From assembly GCF_000687835.1 (NCBI RefSeq), contig NZ_JHYB01000004.1, forward strand, positions 1 through 64,000: a stretch of 64,000 bases of DNA. Reading direction: 5' to 3'. A program made the translations under genes and the position numbers. The stretch comes from Haploplasma modicum ATCC 29102 (GTDB taxonomy: Bacteria > Bacillota_I > Bacilli_A > Acholeplasmatales > Acholeplasmataceae). Positions 18,215-26,359 of the stretch are shown one piece after another; position 1 is the first letter of the stretch, and each line of letters opens with the position of its first letter. The notes beneath the pieces were generated by a model that saw nothing but the letters and a program-made list of their open reading frames with translations, was not told the origin of the DNA and ran no database searches.

Positions 18215-18253
18215 AAAAATATCACCTAAGAATAAATCTTAAGTGATATTTTT
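18215..18253. terminator. Bidirectional terminator between DUF4177 gene and esterase
   Basis: AAAAATATCACCTAAG, a 7-base loop, and CTTAAGTGATATTTTT form a 16-bp stem with one mismatch and T-tails on both strands. Confidence 0.85.
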
Positions 18254-18994
18254 TTATTCAAAAAAATGTTTTAAAACAATCTTTATATTTTCACGCCAGT
18301 AATCCCAGTTGTGATCTCCTTCATTAATGATAAAAGTATGCTTGATTTTTAAGTCACTTAGATATTTATTAAATGCTTTATTGTCTTCATATAAAAAGTC
18401 ACTCTTACCACAAATTAGAAAAATGTCTAAGTTATCCAAATTATTTTCTTGGACTGATAAATATAGATCATCAGGAACTTTGATATCTTTAAAGTCACCA
18501 AATGTGCCTTTTAACATTTTATCTCTTGGACTATCAATTCTTGATTGATACATTCTCTTAATATCACAAACACCTGATAGTGAAGCAACTCCCTTAAATT
18601 TATCTGGATTATTAATAGCTATCTTTAATGCACCATAGCCTCCCATCGAAAGCCCTGCAACATAAGTATTATCTTTACTTAAAACAACATTGAAAGTTTT
18701 AGTAATAATTTCAAATATCTCAGTTGATACATAATCATAATAATTTGGTCCATAAGCCATATTAGTGTAATAGCTGTTGTTTGCTTCTGGCATAATAATC
18801 ATCAAATTATATTTATCGGCATAAGATGATATATTACCAGAAGTTAACCAGTCATTACTCCCTCCATAATATCCATGTAAGAGTAACAAAAACTTCATCT
18901 TATCTCTTTTATTTAAATCACTTGGAAGAACAATATTTATTGTAGTACTAAATTCTAAACTACTACTTCCTGTTTCTAATCTTATTAATGACAT
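18254..18994 (-). CDS. Alpha/beta-hydrolase esterase (esterase D/feruloyl-esterase type)
   Basis: A 246-residue cytosolic serine hydrolase. It shows the oxyanion motif LLLLHGYYGGSNDW (about residues 35-48), the nucleophile elbow YVAGLSMGGYGALK with Ser near 117, and the C-terminal His in NEGDHNWDYWRE. This is the EstA/tributyrin-esterase and acetyl- or feruloyl-esterase branch that removes acyl groups from small esters or sugars. Lack of a signal peptide suggests it works on imported molecules. It lies 35 bases after a second hydrolase, downstream of the glucan locus. Confidence 0.88.
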   Translation of the reverse strand: MSLIRLETGSSSLEFSTTINIVLPSDLNKRDKMKFLLLLHGYYGGSNDWLTSGNISSYADKYNLMIIMPEANNSYYTNMAYGPNYYDYVSTEIFEIITKTFNVVLSKDNTYVAGLSMGGYGALKIAINNPDKFKGVASLSGVCDIKRMYQSRIDSPRDKMLKGTFGDFKDIKVPDDLYLSVQENNLDNLDIFLICGKSDFLYEDNKAFNKYLSDLKIKHTFIINEGDHNWDYWRENIKIVLKHFFE

Positions 18995-19029
18995 ACTAAA
19001 CCCCCTTTTTATTTATTAATTAATTAATA

Positions 19030-20085
19030 CTATAAAGATTGAAGATATAATAATAGTTCGTTATGTGTCTCCATCCCATAGTTTCTACCATCATTATTTA
19101 TTGTAGATAAATTGAACTGATACTCATGTGTTAATTTTGCATCATAATAAACACTTTTCACTAAAACTTCTTTTTCAATTAACTTTGCTTCTAGTTCTCT
19201 AGCATGATCTTCGAATGATAATGTATTGCCATCAGTAAGAAAAGTTTTAGGAAAATCTTCGTTTATGTAATTAATCAAAGATAACTCTTGCCACTTATCG
19301 CTAGTGCTCCAATTTTTATCATTTAAAAATGCTTCACCAATTTTATTAATTATAAGTGGTACTCCTTTTCTAATTATGATATTAGAAGAATTGGTAATTG
19401 ATGTATTACTTAATAAATTTTTCAACATATTAAAATCATAAGGTCCACAAAAAAGTATCATACCTTTTATGTCATTATGATTAATTGATGCTTTAATTCC
19501 TACCAAATCACTATATAGTTGATTAGTTTGAATAATTGCAAACTGAGCAGCAATAAAAGCTCCAGCCGAGTCACCACCAAGAATAGGATTAGATAAATCA
19601 ATAAATTTATATGTCTCACTGCTATTTAATAAATGGTTGTAAAGCTCAGTAATTTGGAGTAGTGGTGTTGGGTATTTATTCTCAAAGCCAAGACCATAAT
19701 TCATACTTATAACAACATAACCCTTACTTGCTAGGACATACATATGATCCTTTACATCTTTTTTATCTCCAGCAACAAAAGCACCACCATGAATCCATAA
19801 AATAGTTTTTAAATTTGTTTTATCTTTGTTTTCTTCAGCAACAAAAATATCAAACTTATTCTTTTTATATTTAGAAGGATAGACTAAATCTTCATAAATT
19901 AAAACTTCTTCCTTAATATTACTTATTGATTCATGTGATGTATAACTAGATTGATTAAAGGCCCATCTAACAAGCCAGACAGTTGGTTTTACACTTAGAT
20001 AAAAGTAGAGCGATATAACAACAAGCAATGAAACAATACTTAGTAAAATAATTGATCCAATCTTTAATACCCTTCTTAAAATCAT
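19030..20085 (-). CDS. Membrane-anchored alpha/beta hydrolase (HSL/BD-FAE type)
   Basis: A 351-residue hydrolase with one N-terminal membrane segment (about residues 7-30), so the enzyme domain probably lies outside. The HGGAFVAGDKKD oxyanion motif (about 97-108) and nucleophile ILGGDSAGAFIAAQF (Ser near 172) place it in the hormone-sensitive-lipase/carboxylesterase group. The DGNTLSFEDHA region and a C-terminal THEYQF histidine complete the triad. The substrate is unknown; deacylation of glycans or peptides is possible. It heads a two-gene unit with its own promoter. Confidence 0.86.
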   Translation of the reverse strand: MILRRVLKIGSIILLSIVSLLVVISLYFYLSVKPTVWLVRWAFNQSSYTSHESISNIKEEVLIYEDLVYPSKYKKNKFDIFVAEENKDKTNLKTILWIHGGAFVAGDKKDVKDHMYVLASKGYVVISMNYGLGFENKYPTPLLQITELYNHLLNSSETYKFIDLSNPILGGDSAGAFIAAQFAIIQTNQLYSDLVGIKASINHNDIKGMILFCGPYDFNMLKNLLSNTSITNSSNIIIRKGVPLIINKIGEAFLNDKNWSTSDKWQELSLINYINEDFPKTFLTDGNTLSFEDHARELEAKLIEKEVLVKSVYYDAKLTHEYQFNLSTINNDGRNYGMETHNELLLYLQSL

Positions 20086-20120
20086 ATAAGTCCCCCTATT
20101 AAATGAATAATCTTTTCTTA

Positions 20121-20149
20121 ATTATATCATGAATATATATATATTGTAA
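20121..20149 (-). promoter_or_regulatory. Promoter of the two-hydrolase operon
   Basis: Read leftward: TTACAA (20144-20149), a 17-base spacer ending TGA, TATAAT (20121-20126). The TGATATAAT form is an extended -10. Confidence 0.78.
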
Positions 20150-20196
20150 TTTAATTATAAGTTAATATAAAATTGGCTTTAATATTTAAATTGAGT

Positions 20197-20233
20197 AAAA
20201 AAAAGTGTCACTTATCAAAATGATAAAAGACAC
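20197..20233 (-). terminator. Terminator of the beta-glucan operon
   Basis: Read leftward, GTGTC ... GACAC encloses an inner TTATCA/TGATAA stem and is followed by eight T residues. It lies just after the last glucan gene (GH3). Confidence 0.82.
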
Positions 20234-20254
20234 CTGACAAACTACATTATAATC

Positions 20255-23224
20255 TTAACCGTGTTTAATTACCGTTATGTTATAAACAGTAATTCCTGTT
20301 TTATGAAATTTAAATGATAAATACTTATTATTTTGATCAAAAACAATATGGGCACTTGTTTTTATTTTACTACCACCAGTACCGTTTGTTGTAATGGTTT
20401 GTTTATTAATGTTATCTACATAAACAGAAAATGGCATTTGATTGATAGCTGGTAAGCTACTACTCAATTCAACTTCAACTATATATTTACCAAAACTACT
20501 TACTTTAATTGGATACGTAAATATAGATTCTTTTGATATTAGGTTCCAGTTATCATCGCCATAAATTATTGCATCATCTAAATTTAGGCTAATCTTATCC
20601 CAATTCTTAACTGGAAAATGATACTCTTGTAGATTATTCGGAATTTCATCGAAAAGATCATCAAATTCATTTTTTATATTTTGTGACTTGATTCCATAAA
20701 TTTCAATAACTTCATTTTTAATTGCATAAATGATTTCGTCTTTTTCTTCTATATAATCAAAGTTTTTAAAATCATTTTTATCAAGCATTGTTTTAAAAGT
20801 TGTTTTAATATCTTTATGATTTATGTCTAATTTATTTCTATTTGTTTTAAACCAGTGCTTAACATCAAACGTGTTTTTTTGTTCTATGTTATTTTCTTTT
20901 TTAAATGTTTCTGACTTTAAGACAAAGTTTAAAATGTTTCTTGCACTTCTTTGCAGTTCGGAAATTGTTAAATATCCCTCATCTAATTTTTGCTTTAAAT
21001 TGTTTTTATTTTCAAGCGCATTTGGTGCTACCATATATAAATCATTTTGTGATTCAATCATTGAACTTAAGTTTTCCTTTGATTCTAAGTCATTGTCGGT
21101 ATTCATAGATGCCCACCAATCAGTCATAACAATGCCATTATAACCCCATTCATCTCTTAATATTTTTGTATTAAGATCATAGTTTCCTGCAGCCCAAATT
21201 CCATTTATAGGATTATATGCTGTCATAATAACACATGCATCTACTGTTTTAACTGCAATTTCAAAAGGCTTTAAATATATTTCTCTAAGTGCTCTTTCTG
21301 AAACAACACTATCAGCTTTTGTTCTAGATGTTTCTTGATTATTAGCTGCATAGTGTTTCATTGCTCCAAAAACTCCAACATTATGAAGCCCTTCTATCAC
21401 AGCACTTGCCATGATACCTGTTAAAAGAGGATCCTCACTGAAATACTCAAAATTCCTTCCGTTTAAGGGATGTCTTAAAATATTAATTCCTGGACCAAGC
21501 AATATATCAATATTATAATTTTTCATTTCTAGTCCTTCAAACTCGTAAAGTTTTGTTACTAATTCTGGATTAAATGTAGATGCTATTAAAGCACCATTTG
21601 GTAAACTTGTTGCAGTCATACCACTATCCATTCTAATTCCTGACGGACCATCTGCTGTACAAAGTGTAGGAATACCTTTATTGACCAAAGAATCTGTTAC
21701 ACCTGCAAATGCACTTGCAGTCCCAGATGTAACTTTTGGACTACTCATTCCCTCTCCTATTATAATTGTCATTAAATCTTCTAAAGATAGTGTTGAAATA
21801 AATTCATCAATAGATATCTTTTTATTAAATACATCTAATAAACTATATTTATTGTTTGAAAACTTTATTTCATTAGGTAAATTATTTTTAATTCTTGATT
21901 CTAAATCAATTGTTCTTTCTGGAGTATCTTCATATGAAACTTCAATTTTACCATTAGTATTTATTGGTACAATTCTTTTGAATTTCTTATATGGGGCAAG
22001 TGCTTCTGTTAATTCACTTACAACTTTATTTTCTAATAATTCAAATGAGAATCCCGTTTCTAAATCTCTCACAGACGTTCCATATAATATCTTATATTCT
22101 CCCTTTTCAAGAACATAGCTAAATTTTTTAATCAAGCCTTTATCATCATAACTTGACATTTTATCTATTTCAATTTTAAATATAATTTTATCTGTTTCAC
22201 CAGCACTTAACATCTTGGTTTTTGCAAAGGCAACAAGTTGTCTTTTGGGCTTACCTAACAGACCTTGCGGTGCTTCATAGTATATTTGAATAACTTCTTT
22301 ACCGGAAATATTCCCAATATTTTTAACAACTATTTCAATGAATATTTCATTTTCAACTTTATTGATTTCTTTTAATTCTAGATTGAATTTTGTATATGAT
22401 AATCCATATCCAAATGGATATAACACGTTATTTTTATTAAATGTTTCGTGATATCTATAACCTACATAAATATCTTCAATATACTCAACACGCGTTTCAT
22501 TACCAAACGTCATACTTGCAGGATAGTCCTCTATTTTTTTAACAATTGTTGTTGGTAATTTACCACTTGGATTAATATATCCAGTTAAAACCTCAATAGT
22601 TGCTCTTGCACCATCTTGTCCACCATGCCAAGCAACTAGTAATGAATCAACTTCAAGTTCTTTAATAAAATTTAAATCAATGACATTACCAACATTTAAA
22701 ACTACTATAACTCTACCATAAACTTCTTTTAGATTTTTAATTACACTATATTCAGTTTTAGTTAATAAATAGCTACCTTCCCCGTTAAAATTATCACGAT
22801 CTTCGCCAGCTGTTCTTCCTATTATCATAATGGCTATTTCATCATCTCGTTTTAAACTAGTTATCTCTTTTGTCGTAATCATCATTTCTTCCTGTGACCA
22901 AGGCTCGCTTGCCCACATTCCATTGCCTGCATTAAATGGATTTTCATTTACCCAATCTTTGTATAATCTTTCAACATCCTTATTTACATCAAGCCTTGGG
23001 TTTTCTTTTGCTGAATCAATAAAATTGGGAACATCAGTAACGTTAACTAATCCACCAGATCCAGTACCACTCTTATAATAATTAGTTTGAATTCTACCAT
23101 ATATTGCTACTTTTTTATTTATTATTGGCAGTAAATTGTCTTTGTTTTCAAGCAGTATAATGCCTTCATGCGATACTCTTTTTGCAAAATCTCTAAGCCC
23201 TTCTAGAGGTTGATTTTTTAACAT
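20255..23224 (-). CDS. Circularly permuted GH3 beta-glucosidase with C-terminal extension
   Basis: A GH3 glycosidase of about 989 residues in permuted order. First comes the GH3 C-domain (HEGIILLENKDNLLPI at about 20, then DRDNFNGEGSYLL and NPSGKLPTTIVK), then a fibronectin-like domain (GKEVIQIYYEAPQGLLGKPK). The TIM-barrel N-domain follows (GIPTLCTADGPSG, GRNFEYFSEDPLL, AMKHYAANNQE) with nucleophile Asp in GIVMTDWWAS. A C-terminal beta-rich module of about 150 residues may be carbohydrate-binding. It has no signal peptide, so it probably hydrolyses imported beta-glucosides. The start at 23222-23224 follows AGGTGAT. It is the last gene of the glucan operon, 28 bases after GH16. Confidence 0.92.
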   Translation of the reverse strand: MLKNQPLEGLRDFAKRVSHEGIILLENKDNLLPIINKKVAIYGRIQTNYYKSGTGSGGLVNVTDVPNFIDSAKENPRLDVNKDVERLYKDWVNENPFNAGNGMWASEPWSQEEMMITTKEITSLKRDDEIAIMIIGRTAGEDRDNFNGEGSYLLTKTEYSVIKNLKEVYGRVIVVLNVGNVIDLNFIKELEVDSLLVAWHGGQDGARATIEVLTGYINPSGKLPTTIVKKIEDYPASMTFGNETRVEYIEDIYVGYRYHETFNKNNVLYPFGYGLSYTKFNLELKEINKVENEIFIEIVVKNIGNISGKEVIQIYYEAPQGLLGKPKRQLVAFAKTKMLSAGETDKIIFKIEIDKMSSYDDKGLIKKFSYVLEKGEYKILYGTSVRDLETGFSFELLENKVVSELTEALAPYKKFKRIVPINTNGKIEVSYEDTPERTIDLESRIKNNLPNEIKFSNNKYSLLDVFNKKISIDEFISTLSLEDLMTIIIGEGMSSPKVTSGTASAFAGVTDSLVNKGIPTLCTADGPSGIRMDSGMTATSLPNGALIASTFNPELVTKLYEFEGLEMKNYNIDILLGPGINILRHPLNGRNFEYFSEDPLLTGIMASAVIEGLHNVGVFGAMKHYAANNQETSRTKADSVVSERALREIYLKPFEIAVKTVDACVIMTAYNPINGIWAAGNYDLNTKILRDEWGYNGIVMTDWWASMNTDNDLESKENLSSMIESQNDLYMVAPNALENKNNLKQKLDEGYLTISELQRSARNILNFVLKSETFKKENNIEQKNTFDVKHWFKTNRNKLDINHKDIKTTFKTMLDKNDFKNFDYIEEKDEIIYAIKNEVIEIYGIKSQNIKNEFDDLFDEIPNNLQEYHFPVKNWDKISLNLDDAIIYGDDNWNLISKESIFTYPIKVSSFGKYIVEVELSSSLPAINQMPFSVYVDNINKQTITTNGTGGSKIKTSAHIVFDQNNKYLSFKFHKTGITVYNITVIKHG

Positions 23225-23252
23225 TTTATCACCTATTTTCTTCATATATTAG

Positions 23253-24371
23253 TTATTTAAAAGTATGTTCAAAACCTTCACTCATTCTTGATACTTTACC
23301 TGTAAAATCTACTGCCTCTATTTTAATATTATATTTTTTTCCTTTATCTAATTTTTTTAATGTAATTTGTGGTAAATTTGCTTTTTTATAAAATTCTCCA
23401 TCAACATAAACATTATAATATTCAACACCGATATCATCATATGGTGCAACCCAAATTATCGAATTCTTTTTTAGTCTTGACTCTTGTACATTATACGGAG
23501 TTTCAGGCTTTGATTTATCTAAGTAATTATAATCTTTTTGATACACTCTAATATAATCAACCTCAAAAATTGCTGGAAAGATTTTATCATCAACACCTTG
23601 CAACCCTCCCCAATCACCACCAATAGCTAGATTTAAGATTAGGAAGAAATCTTGATCAAATGGAAAAGCTTGATTCGAATCATATGCTTGATCGAGTATT
23701 GGATTGTATCTAAAAGTTTTAATATTTGTATCATCGACACTAATACTAATAAATCCTGGTTCCCAAATTAATTCATATTTATGAAAATCATCTGTTAAAT
23801 TATCAATTTTTAAGCTCCCTGTTTGATGTGTATTATTTTTATGATTATAAACTTCAGTATGGATACTTGCATGTACTTTATTTCCTTCATATCCTACATA
23901 TTCCATAATATCTATCTCACCACTTTTTGGCCAATGACCGTATGTGCTTTCTTGTGGCATCATCCAAATTGCTGGCCAAGTTCCTTTTCCTACTGGAAGC
24001 TTTGCACTTGCAACTACTCTTCCATATTTAAAGTTAAATTTATTACTTGTGACTATTCTTGAAGATGTATATTGATTATTATTCTTTTGTTCTTTACGTC
24101 CAAATATTTTTAATGTGCCATCACTTACCTCAGTATTATCATATGTATAATATTGAAGTTCGTTATTTCCCCAGCCATCTCCACCTGTTTCATAACTCCA
24201 TTTAGTCTGATCTAATTTATCTCCATTAAATTCGTCAGCCCAAACTGATACCCAACCACCATCTAAATACTTAACTTCTGTATCTTCATATGGTTTCATT
24301 TTTTTAGCACCACATCCTACTATAAAGAATGTAGTAATTACTGCTATTACTAGTCCAATTATTTTTTTCAT
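23253..24371 (-). CDS. Secreted GH16 endo-beta-1,3-glucanase lipoprotein
   Basis: A 372-residue surface enzyme. The signal peptide ends in the lipobox IVGCG (Cys about 20), so it is tethered to the membrane. The GH16 domain (about 40-275) contains WADEFNGDKLD, WPAIWMMPQ and the catalytic bulge SGEIDIMEYVG (ExDxxE, the laminarinase form), then FFLILNLAIGGDWGG. A fibronectin-type domain fills the C-terminus (about 285-372). Laminarinases cut beta-1,3-glucans into oligosaccharides outside the cell, feeding the ABC importers encoded just before it. Its start follows the MalG-type gene by 1 base. Confidence 0.94.
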   Translation of the reverse strand: MKKIIGLVIAVITTFFIVGCGAKKMKPYEDTEVKYLDGGWVSVWADEFNGDKLDQTKWSYETGGDGWGNNELQYYTYDNTEVSDGTLKIFGRKEQKNNNQYTSSRIVTSNKFNFKYGRVVASAKLPVGKGTWPAIWMMPQESTYGHWPKSGEIDIMEYVGYEGNKVHASIHTEVYNHKNNTHQTGSLKIDNLTDDFHKYELIWEPGFISISVDDTNIKTFRYNPILDQAYDSNQAFPFDQDFFLILNLAIGGDWGGLQGVDDKIFPAIFEVDYIRVYQKDYNYLDKSKPETPYNVQESRLKKNSIIWVAPYDDIGVEYYNVYVDGEFYKKANLPQITLKKLDKGKKYNIKIEAVDFTGKVSRMSEGFEHTFK

Positions 24372-24372
24372 A

Positions 24373-25305
24373 TTACTCTCCTGTTATTCCTGTTCTATCA
24401 ATACTTTCTGTAAATTGCTTTTGACCTACAAAGTAGATTATTAACAATGGTAATATTACCAACATATTAGCAGCTAATACTACTGCTTCGTTTAAAGCTG
24501 CACCAGGTGTTCCTGGTGGAAATAATGCTTCATAAGAGGATTTAAACGTTAATATTTTTAATGGTAGAGTTAAGTTTGATCCTGCCATTAAACCGGTTAG
24601 ATATGTCTCATTCCAATACCACACAAATGAGAATAAAAATACTACAACAATTGATGGAATGGCAAGTGGTAAAGCAATTGTTCTAAATATTCTAAATTCG
24701 CTTGCACCATCAATCTCTGCTGATTCCCCTAATACTTGAGGTATTGTTTTAAAAAATTGATAAAATATTAATATATATATTGCAGAACTAATTCCTTGTC
24801 CTAAAAACGCTGGATAGATCATAGCTTTTTGTGTACTTATAATTCCTAATTTCCTCATGATTACCATTGTAGAAGTCATGGTAATTTGAGAAGGTAGTAT
24901 GAATGTTGCAAGCATTAAAATAAACAATGTTTTCTTAAATGGAAAATTAAATCTCGCAAAACCATATCCTGTTATTGCACTAGTAAATGTTATTAATACA
25001 CTTACTTTTAAAACATAAAAAGTTGTAGACATGAAACTTTTCTTTATATCTAATACTTTCCATGCTTGTTTGTAATTAGTTAAATATAGTTTTGTTGGTA
25101 TCCATTTAACACCATCATTAATAATATCACTACTACCCATCAAAGAATTTGTTAACATATATAAAAGCGGATATAAGTATATATAACTGAAACTTATAAG
25201 TAGTATATAAATAATTAGTTTATAAAATAACCCATCAACAAAGTTCATTCCAAATAAAATTCTATGAATTTTTTGTTTTCTTCCTTGGCTCATGTTACTT
25301 ATCAT
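24373..25305 (-). CDS. Sugar ABC transporter permease, MalG type (set 2)
   Basis: A 310-residue membrane protein with six segments and the CUT1 EAA loop ESAEIDGASEFRIFRTIALPLAIP (about residues 195-218), which contacts the ATPase. It forms the channel with the MalF-type product of the upstream gene, which it overlaps by 11 bases. It ends with IDRTGITGE. It imports oligosaccharides, probably beta-1,3-gluco-oligosaccharides judging by the neighbours. Confidence 0.93.
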   Translation of the reverse strand: MISNMSQGRKQKIHRILFGMNFVDGLFYKLIIYILLISFSYIYLYPLLYMLTNSLMGSSDIINDGVKWIPTKLYLTNYKQAWKVLDIKKSFMSTTFYVLKVSVLITFTSAITGYGFARFNFPFKKTLFILMLATFILPSQITMTSTMVIMRKLGIISTQKAMIYPAFLGQGISSAIYILIFYQFFKTIPQVLGESAEIDGASEFRIFRTIALPLAIPSIVVVFLFSFVWYWNETYLTGLMAGSNLTLPLKILTFKSSYEALFPPGTPGAALNEAVVLAANMLVILPLLIIYFVGQKQFTESIDRTGITGE

Positions 25306-26359
25306 CCCTTCTTCTTATTGTTAAAAGACCAACATATATACCAATAATTATTACCATTAAAAAGAAGTATAGCCAGCTCATTGCGGCTGAAAAACCATGT
25401 CCATAGTAAAATGTTGATTCTTGTGATCCTTTAATCATATGTTCTCTTGCATAAAACAATATTCCATCTGGCTCATTAAATAGTGACATTGTAACTACGA
25501 TATAGATGATATTTACAACTATAAATGGTTTTATAGATGGTAATGTGATTTTCCAAAAGTTATCCCATGGAGAAGCTCCATCAATGGCACTTGCTTCATA
25601 GATACTCTTATCAATCTTTTGTAATCCTGCCAAAAATACCAAAACAGGAACACCTGCATACCATAATACAAGTAATAATGTCTCAAGTATTGACTGAATT
25701 GGATTTGCAATCCACTCGCCTGAATTTATGAGTAAAAAGTTTATTACTGAATTATTTTTAAATGAGGGTAATGTAGTTGCACCTTGTGCAACTAATTCAT
25801 TAATTACGGGACCCGAAATAATAATTACCGGAAGGAAAAATATTGTTCTCCAAATTCCTTTACCTTTTACAGGTTGATTTATCAATATTGAAATAATAAT
25901 TGCAAAAATTATTATTATTGGTACTGTAGTAAATGTCTTAATAAAGTATTGTGTATATTTTGGTAATAATACCTGATTTCTAAAGATATTTAAATAGTTT
26001 TGAAAACCTGCAGGAGTTGAAGAAATTCCTGTATTCATATTAAAATATGAATTTGTAAAGCTTAGATAAAATGAATGAATCATTGGATATAATGTAAAAA
26101 CTAAAAAGCCAATTAACCATATACTTATAAACATAAAACCATAAAATGTTTGGCGCTTTTTTCTTGTGTTTTTAGTTTTAAATTTATTAAAAAATATTAT
26201 CTCGGTATGTTTTATTCTTATAATAAAATTATTTGTTAATAAATGACCAACTTTACTTATAATAGGTGAAATTTTAACATTATAAAAATCACCTATTTTG
26301 CCAATTAAATTAAAAAATGCTTTTTTTATCTTTCTTAAAAAACCTTTAATTTTTTTCAT
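25295..26359 (-). CDS. Sugar ABC transporter permease, MalF type (set 2)
   Basis: A 354-residue CUT1 permease with a long lysine-rich N-terminal cytoplasmic stretch (about residues 1-70) before the first membrane segment FYGFMFISIWLIGFLVF. The EAA loop is YEASAIDGASPWDNFWKITLPSIKP (about 255). It ends IRRRDDK. It overlaps the DUF5696 gene by 4 bases (ATGA) and the MalG gene by 11, so these are tightly coupled. The basic N-terminal extension is longer than usual for MalF-type permeases. Confidence 0.92.
   Translation of the reverse strand: MKKIKGFLRKIKKAFFNLIGKIGDFYNVKISPIISKVGHLLTNNFIIRIKHTEIIFFNKFKTKNTRKKRQTFYGFMFISIWLIGFLVFTLYPMIHSFYLSFTNSYFNMNTGISSTPAGFQNYLNIFRNQVLLPKYTQYFIKTFTTVPIIIIFAIIISILINQPVKGKGIWRTIFFLPVIIISGPVINELVAQGATTLPSFKNNSVINFLLINSGEWIANPIQSILETLLLVLWYAGVPVLVFLAGLQKIDKSIYEASAIDGASPWDNFWKITLPSIKPFIVVNIIYIVVTMSLFNEPDGILFYAREHMIKGSQESTFYYGHGFSAAMSWLYFFLMVIIIGIYVGLLTIRRRDDK

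Noticed and set aside
21681-22118. Open frame on the + strand inside the permuted GH3 gene
   Set aside because: No ribosome site or family resemblance; the opposite strand has a continuous GH3 protein with catalytic motifs.
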